Made by a program: the position numbers and the translations under genes. From Paludibacteraceae bacterium (GTDB taxonomy: Bacteria; Bacteroidota; Bacteroidia; Bacteroidales; Paludibacteraceae), in contig JAKSKV010000010.1 in the NCBI GenBank assembly GCA_024401555.1, positions 1 to 64,000 of the forward strand: a stretch of DNA of 64,000 bases, given 5' to 3'. Position 1 is the first letter of the stretch, and each line of letters starts with the position of its first letter. The notes under the pieces were generated by a model that saw nothing but the letters and a program-made list of their open reading frames with translations, was not told the DNA's origin and searched no databases. Below are positions 45,493 through 54,517 of the stretch, in pieces.

Positions 45493-45529
45493 CGTTGATG
45501 AAACTGTGGCAGATTTAAAAATTATTTTA

Positions 45530-45685
45530 TTAATAGGCTCTTTTATTTGAAATCTTTTTTTTTCGTATGCTTTCTAAAAACTTCTCTATAACATTGCCAA
45601 TGTTTATCGGTGAGGTTTGTTGTATAATGCAATTTTTTATACTTTTGAAATAATCAGCCCAATGGGTGTACTCGTTTATTGTTAG
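45530..45685 (-). pseudogene. Possible C-terminal gene remnant
   Basis: An open minus-strand stretch of about 51 codons without a start codon contains YTHWADYFKSIKNCIIQ and a Lys-rich end, reading like the tail of a real protein. It ends at TAA (45530-45532). Weak evidence. Confidence 0.25.
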
Positions 45686-45692
45686 TCAGTTT

Positions 45693-46496
45693 ATGAAGAA
45701 TTGTTTTCTCCCTATATTCCTTGCCGTTGTAGGTTTGGGTTCTTGTGCAGCGACCTCTGAAAATGGCCAGGTTGCGTCTGAGGAGTCCCTAACGGATGTC
45801 CTATATCAGTGTGTGGATAGTATTACCATTGAACAGGGTGTTCCTCGGGTGGAAAACGAGGAGGAAAATGAGACCGAAGAGTGGTCTGATGAGAGGACTG
45901 ACGAAATTTCGGAAAACGAAGGTGGTGATGATGGATGGAAGGGCTTCGAAGACGATGATGTGCCCCAAGAGCGACCTATCATTAAAGACGATATCGATAT
46001 TCGTAAAATTCGGGAGAAGGTTCGAGAAGCCAAGAAATTTGTCGCTCAGAACGGCATGAACCAAGATTGGTGTTTGCTGCTGGATTTCTCCTATGATTTG
46101 TATACCAGACGATTGATCGTTTATGATTTGAAGAGTAATGAGATAATAAGACGAGAACTGGTTAGTCATGGCAATGGCGGTGGCAGTACCCCGTCTAAAC
46201 CTGTTTTTAGCAATGTGGAGGGTAGTTTCTGCTCCTCTTTGGGAAAATATAAAATAGGCAAGCGCGCTTACAGCAATTGGGGTATCCATGTCCACTATAA
46301 ATTGCATGGATTGGAACCTACGAATAGCAATGCGTTCCGTAGGATTATCGTGCTTCACTCTTATGCAAGCGCCTATTGCGATTATCCTACAACCGCAAGC
46401 AATGGCTGTCCGATTGTCTGTGATGATGTGATGCGTTATTTGGATGAGAAGCTGAAACAAACGACAAAACCTACTTTGTTGTGGATATTTGAGTAG
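45693..46496 (+). CDS. Murein L,D-transpeptidase-like lipoprotein (YkuD_2)
   Basis: 267 residues from the ATG at 45693, which opens a lipoprotein signal (VVGLGSC). After a long acidic linker (about 40-100) the YkuD_2-type domain shows VSHGNGGG, PSKPVFSNVEGSFCSSLG, GLEPTNSNAFRR and the catalytic-site motif SNGC239P. Such proteins crosslink or trim peptidoglycan or attach proteins to it. First core-like gene right of the island. Confidence 0.82.
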   Translation: MKNCFLPIFLAVVGLGSCAATSENGQVASEESLTDVLYQCVDSITIEQGVPRVENEEENETEEWSDERTDEISENEGGDDGWKGFEDDDVPQERPIIKDDIDIRKIREKVREAKKFVAQNGMNQDWCLLLDFSYDLYTRRLIVYDLKSNEIIRRELVSHGNGGGSTPSKPVFSNVEGSFCSSLGKYKIGKRAYSNWGIHVHYKLHGLEPTNSNAFRRIIVLHSYASAYCDYPTTASNGCPIVCDDVMRYLDEKLKQTTKPTLLWIFE

Positions 46497-46515
46497 GAAA
46501 AAAGATTGGATTGGA

Positions 46516-47424
46516 ATGGAAAAGAAAACGAATAGTACTTTGTTGGGCCATTTGGCCGCCTTCACATGCTATTGCATCTTCGGATTTAATATCGTCGCGT
46601 GTCGTAATATTGCTTTGTCCGGCTTAGTGCCGCCGTTGTCCTTGTTTTGCTTTCGATCAGCTGGAGCGGCTTTGCTGTTTTTTCTCCTGTCGAAATTCTT
46701 GCCTGAAGAGCGATTGGAAAAGGGCGATATGTTCAAGATTTTTTGCGCCTCCATGTTAGGCCTTTTTCTGACGCAAATCACATTCCTGGTTGCCATTAAG
46801 GAGACTACACCGTTGGATTGTTCGGTGGTGGCCTCGTTGACGCCTATTTTCACGATGTTCATGTCCGCTATTTTTATCAAGGAGCCTATTACGTGGAAAA
46901 AGGTTTTGGGCGTGATGGTAAGCTTTGGAGGTGTTCTGTATTTGATTTTGAATTCAGTGGCAGGGGAACTCAATGTCACGTCTTCCTCTCCTGTTGGGCT
47001 CTTCCTGATAGTCTTGAATGCGCTCTTTTTTGCCTCTTACTTAGGAATATTCCGCCCTCTTATTGCGAAGTATCATGTGGTGACATTTATGAAGTGGATG
47101 TTTTTATTCTCCGCCTTGGTTTCCACTTTGTTGGATGTAAGGGAACTGTTTTCTGTCCAATATGCTGAGTTTCCGATCTCGCTGACATTGACGGTTTTGG
47201 GGGTGGTGTTTTTCTCCACTTTTGTCGCCTATTTATTGGTCTCTTCCGCACAGAAATTGCTGCGACCAACATTGGTGAGTCTCTATTCTTATGTACAACC
47301 AATCGTGGCGGCTGGTTTGAGCATCTATTTGGGGATGGATGTGCTTACATGGCAAAAGGTATGCGCGGCAATTATGGTTTTTGTCGGTGTGGCGATTGTG
47401 AATAGAAGCAAGGCGAAGGCATAA
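46516..47424 (+). CDS. EamA-family (DMT) transporter
   Basis: 302 residues from the ATG at 46516; the longer frame uses TTG. Ten hydrophobic segments arranged as two EamA repeats, each ending with a short loop and helix (PIFTMFMSAIFIKEPITWKKVLG and SYVQPIVAAGLSIYLGMDVLTW). An inner-membrane drug/metabolite exporter of unknown substrate. Confidence 0.85.
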   Translation: MEKKTNSTLLGHLAAFTCYCIFGFNIVACRNIALSGLVPPLSLFCFRSAGAALLFFLLSKFLPEERLEKGDMFKIFCASMLGLFLTQITFLVAIKETTPLDCSVVASLTPIFTMFMSAIFIKEPITWKKVLGVMVSFGGVLYLILNSVAGELNVTSSSPVGLFLIVLNALFFASYLGIFRPLIAKYHVVTFMKWMFLFSALVSTLLDVRELFSVQYAEFPISLTLTVLGVVFFSTFVAYLLVSSAQKLLRPTLVSLYSYVQPIVAAGLSIYLGMDVLTWQKVCAAIMVFVGVAIVNRSKAKA

Positions 47425-47448
47425 AAAAGGGGCGTATCGCAACGCCCC
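47424..47448 (-). terminator. Terminator of amtB
   Basis: GGGGCG pairs with CGCCCC around an 8-base loop. On the minus strand it is followed by a T run, so it mainly ends amtB transcription. Confidence 0.75.
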
Positions 47449-47481
47449 CTAATCGGATGAAGTGTTGAATCAACTCTTTGT

Positions 47482-48858
47482 TTACTCTTCGTTGTGCTCT
47501 TGGAATGTTCTGTCGTCGTACTCGGCGATCTCTCTCAATCTACCGTAATGCTCATCGTGTTGACTACGGTCGAGTCCGATGTTTTCGCTCTCTTCAGATA
47601 CGCGTAGGGTGATCATTTTGTTGGTTAGCTTGTAGAGAAGGAAAGACATTCCTGATGTGTAAACAATGACGATCGCTACGGCGATGAGGTGGTTGACGAA
47701 GAATGTCATATGGGTTACGCCCTCTTCCGCCAATTCTGGTTCATATTTGTAAACAAAGATACCTGTCAAGATTGTTCCTACGATACCACCCAAACCATGG
47801 GTAGGGAAGACGTCCAAAGCGTCATCGATAGCAGTCTTTTTGTTCTTGATATAGCAAGCCATGTTGCAGATAATCGCTGTGACGAAAGCGATGACAACAC
47901 TCTCACTGGTGCTTACCCAACCTGCGGATGGCGTAATGGCAACCAATCCGATCACACCTCCGATGGAAGCGCCCATTGCCGATGGCTTACGTCCTCTGAC
48001 GCAGTCGAAAAAGATCCATGTCATCATGGCGGTTGCGGCTGCGGTGTTGGTGTTCAAGAACGCCTTTACCGCTACGCCATCAGCAGACAAGCTGGATCCT
48101 GCGTTGAAACCGAACCAACCTAGCCATAGCAGCGCCGCACCCAACACTACGTATGGAATGTTTGCAGGCTCTGCGGTTTGGTTACGACGTTTGCCGAGAT
48201 ACAAGGCTCCGACCAACGCAGCGATACCTGATGATGCGTGCACAACGATTCCTCCTGCGAAGTCTTTTACGTGCATTTGGTTAAATAGGCCCTCTGGGTG
48301 CCATGTGCAGTGTGCCAAAGGACAATAGATAAATAGGCAGAAAAGCACCATAAATACCAAATATCCGGAGAAGTGGACGCGCTCGGCGAATGATCCGGTG
48401 ATCAAGGATGGCGTGATGATGGCGAATTTCATTTGGAATAGGGCGAAGAGAGCCAATGGAATGGTTAGACCCAATCCTTGAGACAGAGAGTCCGTTGCTT
48501 GTCCGCCGACATTTTGCATAAAGAAGTAGGTGGATGGATTTCCGATGATACCGCAGATGTCATCGCCGAATGAGAGGCTAAATCCGCAGAATACCCAAAT
48601 TAGACTGATGATACCCATCGCGATGATGCTTTGGAGAATGGTGGAGATGATGTTTTTCTTTCGAACCATGCCTCCGTAAAAGAAGGATAGTCCTGGTGTC
48701 ATCATCAACACGAAAATGGTTGCTGTCAACATCCACGCAATGTCTGTCTTGCTTACATTTTCGCTCAATTCCCATATTTCGGGTTGTCCGGGTATAAACC
48801 AACCTATTACCGTGATGGCTAATAGGGATAGCATGAAAATAATCCAACGTTTTTTCAT
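47482..48858 (-). CDS. amtB: Ammonium transporter
   Basis: 458 residues with about 11-12 membrane segments. Amt/Rh signatures: MMTPGLSFFYGGMVRKKN near the N-terminus, FAGGIVVHASSGIAALVGAL with the pore histidine, and FPTHGLGGIVGTILTGIF with the second. No glnK/P-II gene is adjacent, unlike the common amtB-glnK pair. Confidence 0.92.
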   Translation of the reverse strand: MKKRWIIFMLSLLAITVIGWFIPGQPEIWELSENVSKTDIAWMLTATIFVLMMTPGLSFFYGGMVRKKNIISTILQSIIAMGIISLIWVFCGFSLSFGDDICGIIGNPSTYFFMQNVGGQATDSLSQGLGLTIPLALFALFQMKFAIITPSLITGSFAERVHFSGYLVFMVLFCLFIYCPLAHCTWHPEGLFNQMHVKDFAGGIVVHASSGIAALVGALYLGKRRNQTAEPANIPYVVLGAALLWLGWFGFNAGSSLSADGVAVKAFLNTNTAAATAMMTWIFFDCVRGRKPSAMGASIGGVIGLVAITPSAGWVSTSESVVIAFVTAIICNMACYIKNKKTAIDDALDVFPTHGLGGIVGTILTGIFVYKYEPELAEEGVTHMTFFVNHLIAVAIVIVYTSGMSFLLYKLTNKMITLRVSEESENIGLDRSQHDEHYGRLREIAEYDDRTFQEHNEE

Positions 48859-48894
48859 AATCTTACATGTTTAAGTCGTGTTATAAATTTGATG

Positions 48895-48902
48895 CAAATA
48901 TA
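48895..48902 (-). promoter_or_regulatory. -7 box of amtB
   Basis: TATATTTG on the minus strand, 36 bases before the start. Confidence 0.5.
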
Positions 48903-49120
48903 GTCAAAAAGTAAGTGAAACAAACAAATTGATAGCAAAAAGTAAGGTAAAATTATGAAACTATTGAATATAGAAAGTTGTAGAATGATGTTTCGCAGCG
49001 GTTGTGTTTGTGTAAGATGCAGATTGTCAGATATTTGTGTTTTGTTGCGGTTCCCGTTTGTTTTGACAAAAAGTTTTTAATATCGTGAAATAGCTTTCGT
49101 TTTGTCATGGTTTAGGCGTA

Positions 49121-49150
49121 AAAAAAAGCACGACTGGTGTGTCGTGCTTT
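49121..49150 (-). terminator. Terminator of the thioredoxin-rmlACD unit
   Basis: AAAGCACGAC (49125-49134) pairs with GTCGTGCTTT (49141-49150), followed on the minus strand by a T run. Confidence 0.85.
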
Positions 49151-49172
49151 GTATGGGGAGGTTTGCCAACGC

Positions 49173-50027
49173 CTATTGTTGCTCCAAAATGGCGATACAT
49201 TCCTTTAATGATTCCTTCCAATAAGGAACCGTTACGCCAGCCTCTTTGATCTTGCGTTTGTTGAGGACGCTGTATGCAGGTCTCTCTGCGGCAGTAGGAT
49301 ATTCAAAACTTTCAATAGCGTTAACCTTGGTCGATAATCCTGCGATTTCGAAAATGGCTTTGGTGAAATCGAACCAACTGATGACACCCTCATTGGAGAA
49401 GTGGTAGGTCTGGAAACCTGTGATGCCCTTTTCTAATAGAGTCATAATGGCGAAGGCCAAATCTGTCGCATAGGTTGGGGTTCCGATTTGGTCGTAAACG
49501 ACGTTGAGAGATTCTCGCTCTTTGCCTAATCTGATCATCGTCTTCACGAAGTTATTGCCATATTCGCTGTATAACCATGCGGTACGGATGACGATAGCGT
49601 CGCATCCGCTCTTCTCTACCTCCACTTCGCCTTGGCGCTTTGTGCGGCCATAGACGCCGATCGGTTGTGTGGCGTCGCTCTCCTTCAATGGGAGACTTGA
49701 CTTGCCGTCGAAAACATAGTCTGTGGAGATGTGTACCAATTTTGCGCCGACTGATTTTGCTGCCAACGCAAGGTTCTTAGGACCGTCTATGTTGATTTTG
49801 GCTGCCAACTCCTCGCAAGATTCTGCTTTGTCCACCGCGGTGAAGGCGGCGCAGTTAATGATTGCGTTGATGCTCTCTTTTTTTACCAAGTCCTCCAATA
49901 GTTGAAGGTTGGTGATATCCACCTCTGGCATGTCTGTGTAGACAAACTTATGCTGAGGGTATTTGTTCGATATTTTGCGGACGGAATTGCCAAGTTGCCC
50001 ATTCGCGCCTGTCACTAAAATATTCAT
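49173..50027 (-). CDS. rfbD: dTDP-4-dehydrorhamnose reductase
   Basis: 284 residues from the ATG at 50027, which directly precedes the NAD(P)-binding MNILVTGANGQLG. Short-chain dehydrogenase with STDYVFDG and the YGRTKRQGE catalytic Tyr-x3-Lys. Makes dTDP-L-rhamnose, last step. Follows rfbC by 17 bases. Confidence 0.92.
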   Translation of the reverse strand: MNILVTGANGQLGNSVRKISNKYPQHKFVYTDMPEVDITNLQLLEDLVKKESINAIINCAAFTAVDKAESCEELAAKINIDGPKNLALAAKSVGAKLVHISTDYVFDGKSSLPLKESDATQPIGVYGRTKRQGEVEVEKSGCDAIVIRTAWLYSEYGNNFVKTMIRLGKERESLNVVYDQIGTPTYATDLAFAIMTLLEKGITGFQTYHFSNEGVISWFDFTKAIFEIAGLSTKVNAIESFEYPTAAERPAYSVLNKRKIKEAGVTVPYWKESLKECIAILEQQ

Positions 50028-50044
50028 TGTAGTTCCGTTGTTTA

Positions 50045-50593
50045 TTACTCGAATACCTCCGCATCTTTGAGACACGGATGTTTTTGGTCCTTCTCGGAAA
50101 GAAGCATCTCATTTGCGGAAATGCCCCAATCAATGTTGATAGCTGGATCGTTGAAGGCGATGCCGGCGTCTGCTTGCGGTGCGTAGACGTTGTCCACCTT
50201 GTATGTGAAGATCGCCTCTTGGCTCTTTACGACGAATCCATGGGCGAAACCTCTCGGAATAAAGAGTTGTTTCTTGTTCTCTTCGCTTAACAAGACAGCG
50301 ACGTGTTGTCCAAATGTCGGCGAACTTTTTCTGATGTCAACCGCAACGTCAAGCACTTCGCCCTTGATGACGCGGACCAATTTTGCCTGTGAGCAGTCTC
50401 CTTTTTGATAGTGAAGACCTCTGAGGACTCCGTATGAAGATTTGGATTCGTTGTCTTGAACGAAATCGACCTTCCCGATATGCTCCTCGAATTCGTTTTG
50501 TTTGAAGGATTCCATGAAGTATCCTCTGCTGTCAGCGAATACTTTGGGTTCAATCACCCATACTCCTTTGATTTTCTGTTCTGTGAATATCAT
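50045..50593 (-). CDS. rfbC: dTDP-4-dehydrorhamnose 3,5-epimerase
   Basis: 182 residues. RmlC cupin with DSRGYFMESF, LRGLHYQ (base H61) and FIPRGFAHGFVV. Overlaps the end of rfbA by 4 bases, indicating coupling. Confidence 0.93.
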   Translation of the reverse strand: MIFTEQKIKGVWVIEPKVFADSRGYFMESFKQNEFEEHIGKVDFVQDNESKSSYGVLRGLHYQKGDCSQAKLVRVIKGEVLDVAVDIRKSSPTFGQHVAVLLSEENKKQLFIPRGFAHGFVVKSQEAIFTYKVDNVYAPQADAGIAFNDPAINIDWGISANEMLLSEKDQKHPCLKDAEVFE

Positions 50594-51459
50594 ATTTGTT
50601 CAAGTAAAGACAATATATACTGGCCGTAAAGGGTTTTGCCAAGACGTTCTCCCAGTTTTCTTAATTGATCATCGGAAATCCATCCGTTTCTCCAAGCGAT
50701 CTCCTCGATGCAAGCGATGTAGAATCCTTGTCTCTTTTGGATGGTCGCCACAAAGTTACTGGCCTCTAACAAGGAGTCGCAATTGCCGGTGTCCAGCCAA
50801 GTAAAGCCTCGACCGAATTTTTGCATTCTCAATGTGCCCTCCTCAAGGTAAAGTTTGTTGAGGTCGGTGATCTCGTACTCGCCGCGTGCGGATGGTTTTA
50901 ATGATTTCGCCTTCTCTGTGACGGTCTCGTCGAAGAAGTACAATCCTGGTACGGCGTAGTTGGATTTAGGATGGACTGGTTTCTCCTCAAGAGAGATGAC
51001 TTTGCCCGTCTCGTCAAATTCGGCCACGCCGTAGGCGGTTGGATCTTTGACGTAATATCCGAAAATCGTTGCCCCCTTTTGTGGCTTGGAGGCGTTTCTT
51101 AGCATTTCAGAAAAGTTTTGTCCGTAGAAAAGATTGTCACCCAAAATGAGACATCCAGCTTCTCCATTTAGGAAGTCGGCGCCCAAGACGAAAGCTTGCG
51201 CCAATCCGTTGGGCTCGTGTTGAACCACATAGCTGAACTTCATGCCGAAATCCTCGCCGGTTCCCAGCAGTTGTTGGAACATAGGAAGGTCTCTTGGTGT
51301 GGAGATGATCAACACTTCACGGATGTCCGCCAACATCAAGGTGGATAGCGGATAGTAAATCATCGGTTTGTCGTAAACCGGCATGATTTGTTTGGAAATC
51401 GCCTTCGACAACGGAAATAGTCGGGTAGCGCTTCCTCCTGCTAATATGATACCCTTCAT
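50590..51459 (-). CDS. rfbA: Glucose-1-phosphate thymidylyltransferase
   Basis: 289 residues. Nucleotidyltransferase opening MKGIILAGGSATRLFPLSKA, with Ala in place of the usual Gly in the GGSGTR loop, then KPMIYYPLS and GDNLFYG. First step of dTDP-rhamnose synthesis. rfbB, the 4,6-dehydratase, is not in the window. Confidence 0.92.
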   Translation of the reverse strand: MKGIILAGGSATRLFPLSKAISKQIMPVYDKPMIYYPLSTLMLADIREVLIISTPRDLPMFQQLLGTGEDFGMKFSYVVQHEPNGLAQAFVLGADFLNGEAGCLILGDNLFYGQNFSEMLRNASKPQKGATIFGYYVKDPTAYGVAEFDETGKVISLEEKPVHPKSNYAVPGLYFFDETVTEKAKSLKPSARGEYEITDLNKLYLEEGTLRMQKFGRGFTWLDTGNCDSLLEASNFVATIQKRQGFYIACIEEIAWRNGWISDDQLRKLGERLGKTLYGQYILSLLEQI

Positions 51460-51463
51460 AATG

Positions 51464-51913
51464 TTATTTCTTTAACAATACAGTCTTGATGGCGTTTCTG
51501 ATTTCCTCCTTTGGCAGTGCGCCGCGGCTTGCTTGTGGTTGAGCGTCTTGGGGAACGAAGATCAACAAAGGAATACTGGTCGCACCGAAGTAACCAGCCA
51601 ACTCCTTCTCCTTGTCCACATCTACCTTGTAGATATAGATTTCGTCCTTGTACTCTTTCGCCAAATCATCCAAGTATGGAGAAATCATACGGCATGGACC
51701 ACACCATGTGGCGTAAAAATCGATGATACAAGGCTTGTCGCCTAAGTATTTCCATCCATCCTTGTCCACGTCCACAACCAACTTCTTGAATTCATCGCGG
51801 TTGAGGTGCTTAACGGTGCCGCTTGCGTTTTTGTTGTCGGCGGCGTATAGACATGAGGTCAATCCCAACAAAAGGTATATGATTGACGCTTTGAATAAAT
51901 TGCTTTTTGCCAT
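51464..51913 (-). CDS. Envelope thioredoxin-like lipoprotein
   Basis: 149 residues. Lipoprotein-type signal with Cys21 (LLGLTSC), then a thioredoxin fold with active site W-C71-G-P-C74 and cis-proline TSIPLL. Likely a periplasmic disulfide reductase. The rfbA start is 4 bases downstream, so it heads the rhamnose operon, an odd pairing. Confidence 0.85.
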   Translation of the reverse strand: MAKSNLFKASIIYLLLGLTSCLYAADNKNASGTVKHLNRDEFKKLVVDVDKDGWKYLGDKPCIIDFYATWCGPCRMISPYLDDLAKEYKDEIYIYKVDVDKEKELAGYFGATSIPLLIFVPQDAQPQASRGALPKEEIRNAIKTVLLKK

Positions 51914-51944
51914 ATTTGTTGTCGTTTATCTTGTTAATAATATG

Positions 51945-51952
51945 CAAAGTTA
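51945..51952 (-). promoter_or_regulatory. -7 box of thioredoxin-rmlACD operon
   Basis: TAACTTTG on the minus strand, 31 bases before the thioredoxin start. Confidence 0.55.
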
Positions 51953-52171
51953 ATATTATTTTTCAATAAGCAAGGTGTGCGTTTGTCTCTATTGTTAAAA
52001 AATGTAGTAGCGGTTGGCGAGTCCGTTTTGCGGCGGGCTATTTTATATTAAGCGGAATTGATGTATATTCGCGGTCTGAAAATCCTTTCTCCGCCGGAAT
52101 GTCCGTCGATTGAACGGCGCTTTGTGTTGAAGGTGTTATTCGTTTGAAAATTAATAAATTAATAAGATATT

Positions 52172-53590
52172 ATGGAGGAAGCTTTGTTTTCATCCCTTCC
52201 GTATAAAGTTGCGGATATGAGTTTGGCTGATTTTGGTCGCAAAGAGATTGAATTGGCTGAAAAAGAGATGCCAGGATTGATGGCGCTTCGTGAAAAGTAT
52301 GGTAACCAAAAGCCTTTGAAGGGTGCGAGAGTCTCCGGCTCTTTGCATATGACCATTCAAACGGCTGTCTTGATTGAGACTTTGGTGGCTTTGGGTGCCG
52401 AGGTTCGCTGGGCAAGTTGCAATATCTTCTCCACCCAAGACCATGCCGCCGCCGCTATCGCAGCTGCTGGTGTGCCAGTCTTTGCATGGAAAGGCGAGAC
52501 GCTTGCCGATTATTGGTGGTGTACTTTACAAGCCTTGAATTTCGGTAATGGCATGGGACCTAATATGATTGTCGATGATGGTGGTGATGCTACGCTGATG
52601 ATCCATTTGGGTGCTGATGCGGAGAAAGATGCCTCTGTTTTGGATCGTTCCGCCGATAGTGAGGATGAGATTGAATTGTTGAAGATTTTGAAGTCTATCC
52701 GTTCTGTGGATGGCGATTTCTTTAACCGTATGATTCCTTCGATCAAGGGTGTTTCTGAGGAGACCACCACGGGCGTTCACCGTTTATACCAAATGGAGAA
52801 GGAGGGTAAACTTCGAATTCCTGCATTCAATGTGAATGATTCTGTAACCAAATCTAAGTTCGATAACCTATATGGATGTCGTGAGTCTTTGGCTGACGGT
52901 ATCAAGCGCGCGACCGACATTATGGTGGCCGGTAAGGTGGTTGTGGTTTGCGGATATGGTGATGTGGGCAAGGGTTGCGCACACTCTATGCGTTATTATG
53001 GTGCCCGCGTCTTGATTACGGAAATCGATCCTATCTGCGCATTGCAAGCTGCGATGGAGGGATACGAGGTGGTAACAGTGGAGGATGCGCTTGCGGAGGG
53101 TGATATCTATGTGACCACGACCGGCAATGTGGACATCATTACCATCGAGCATATGGAGAAGATGAAGGATTCCGCCATTGTCTGCAACATTGGACACTTC
53201 GATAGCGAAATTCAAGTGGATAAGTTGAAAAAGTACCCGGGCATTGTTCGTAGAAATATTAAACCACAAGTAGATCAATTCTTCTTCCCTGATGGCCATT
53301 CCATTATTTTGTTGGCTGAGGGCCGTTTGGTCAATTTGGGTTGTGCCACTGGTCACCCATCTTTCGTGATGAGTAATTCCTTCACCAACCAGACGTTGGC
53401 GCAAATCGAGCTTTTCACGAAGCCTTACAAGGTTGGCGTTTACTGCTTGCCAAAGGAGTTGGATGAGGAGGTGGCTCGCCTCCATTTGACTAAGATTGGG
53501 GCGAAGTTGACTAAGTTGACTCCTGCACAAGCGGCTTACATAGGCGTTTCTGTGGATGGCCCATACAAATCCGAGTGGTATAGATATTGA
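52172..53590 (+). CDS. ahcY: Adenosylhomocysteinase
   Basis: 472 residues. Hydrolyses S-adenosylhomocysteine to adenosine and homocysteine. Motifs: [36 protein letters not shown]-binding [12 protein letters not shown] and the C-terminal [10 protein letters not shown], whose Lys and Tyr contact NAD. The leader of about 220 bases contains short GC-rich hairpins but no SAH-riboswitch pattern I can identify. Confidence 0.95.
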   Translation: MEEALFSSLPYKVADMSLADFGRKEIELAEKEMPGLMALREKYGNQKPLKGARVSGSLHMTIQTAVLIETLVALGAEVRWASCNIFSTQDHAAAAIAAAGVPVFAWKGETLADYWWCTLQALNFGNGMGPNMIVDDGGDATLMIHLGADAEKDASVLDRSADSEDEIELLKILKSIRSVDGDFFNRMIPSIKGVSEETTTGVHRLYQMEKEGKLRIPAFNVNDSVTKSKFDNLYGCRESLADGIKRATDIMVAGKVVVVCGYGDVGKGCAHSMRYYGARVLITEIDPICALQAAMEGYEVVTVEDALAEGDIYVTTTGNVDIITIEHMEKMKDSAIVCNIGHFDSEIQVDKLKKYPGIVRRNIKPQVDQFFFPDGHSIILLAEGRLVNLGCATGHPSFVMSNSFTNQTLAQIELFTKPYKVGVYCLPKELDEEVARLHLTKIGAKLTKLTPAQAAYIGVSVDGPYKSEWYRY

Positions 53591-53606
53591 TTTTCTGTGT
53601 CAGGGG

Positions 53607-53640
53607 ACACTCTCTTCCGCCTGATTGCGGAGGAGAGTGT
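53607..53640 (+). terminator. Stem-loop after ahcY
   Basis: A 14-bp stem with one mismatch (ACACTCTC...CCGC with GCGG...GAGAGTGT) about 16 bases after the ahcY stop. The T-run is weak. Confidence 0.6.
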
Positions 53641-53705
53641 TCGCTTAATTTACGCATATTGATAAAAAATATCATTATTTTTATTTGTTATTAACGATTT
53701 TTAAA

Positions 53706-53713
53706 TAACTTTG
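53706..53713 (+). promoter_or_regulatory. -7 box of PorT-like gene
   Basis: TAACTTTG, 54 bases before the ATG. Confidence 0.55.
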
Positions 53714-53767
53714 TGCGGTTTGAAGCGGAGTGCTTCATTCATATTGAAAAAGTAATTTTTAAAGTCC

Positions 53768-54499
53768 ATGAAAAAGATATTTTTTGCGCTTGCGGCTTTG
53801 CTTCTTTTGTCATCCAATTTGATGGCGGAAAAGGATGTTAAGTTGCGTTTCGGTTTGGAGGCAGGTTATAACATGACCAAATGGAATGGAAAGATTATGC
53901 CGGATTATGGTGTTTCCCCAGATTTGATCTCCGGTTCATCCGATATTGATAAGGCGGTTATCAGACCAGGTTTCCATGCAGGAGCTATGGCGGATATCGT
54001 GATTGAGACGCACTGGTCTATCCAACCTGAGTTGCTCTTCCAAATGGAGGGTTCTGAATTGACTCTTCCTCTCTCGGTTCAAGAGGCGGATGAGGATATG
54101 GAGGTCTCTTTGGAGGGTTCAATTACAGAAAAGTACACTGCGGCATACATCCGTATCCCAGTACTTGTATATTACAACATCACCAATGTAGGACCGGGTC
54201 AATTGTCTCCAGGTATTGGTATCTTCTTGGCCGGAGGTGTCGGTGGTAAAGGAAAGATCACTGGCCGTAAGACATTCGGTGTGGATGGTATCTTGGATGA
54301 GTTCGATTGGGGTATGAACGTGAAGGTGGCTTACGAATTGCAAAAAGTAGCCAGTGGTCTTTATATGTCTGCAGGTTTCTCTCAAGGACTCACCACTTCT
54401 AAATCAACCGGTTTCAGCGTATCCGTAGGTTACAAGTTCCAATACTGGAAGGGCATCAAGCGTGCTTACAACACCGGTATCTTGGAGTATAACCCATAG
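53768..54499 (+). CDS. PorT-family outer-membrane beta-barrel protein
   Basis: 243 residues with a signal peptide ending LMA. Eight-strand-type barrel with FGLEAGYNMTKW at the N-terminus, WSIQPELLFQMEG, YIRIPVLVYYNI and a final strand VSVGYKFQYW. These are the usual landmarks of the Bacteroidota PorT/outer_membrane_beta-barrel group. Role unknown; the radical SAM gene follows by 18 bases. Confidence 0.78.
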   Translation: MKKIFFALAALLLLSSNLMAEKDVKLRFGLEAGYNMTKWNGKIMPDYGVSPDLISGSSDIDKAVIRPGFHAGAMADIVIETHWSIQPELLFQMEGSELTLPLSVQEADEDMEVSLEGSITEKYTAAYIRIPVLVYYNITNVGPGQLSPGIGIFLAGGVGGKGKITGRKTFGVDGILDEFDWGMNVKVAYELQKVASGLYMSAGFSQGLTTSKSTGFSVSVGYKFQYWKGIKRAYNTGILEYNP

Positions 54500-54517
54500 T
54501 GGAGCGACCTAAATCGA

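Larger units (their letters stand above)
48859..49172. other. Intergenic region between amtB and rmlD
   Basis: About 314 bases. Holds the amtB promoter at one end and the rmlACD terminator at the other; nothing else recognised. Confidence 0.5.

Noticed and set aside
40105..45692. Integrative element with att sites at tRNA-Arg(TCT)
   Set aside because: No second copy of the tRNA 3' end and no integrase gene were found in the window, so I describe only an island.
45801..46565. Minus-strand 254-codon frame opposite the L,D-transpeptidase gene
   Set aside because: The plus strand carries a lipoprotein signal and YkuD_2 motifs; the opposite frame has none.
51953..52171. Possible SAH riboswitch upstream of ahcY
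   Set aside because: Short GC-rich hairpins are present, but I could not trace the pseudoknot or conserved core of an SAH riboswitch.
52868..53530. Minus-strand 220-codon frame inside ahcY
   Set aside because: Antisense shadow of a highly conserved enzyme gene.
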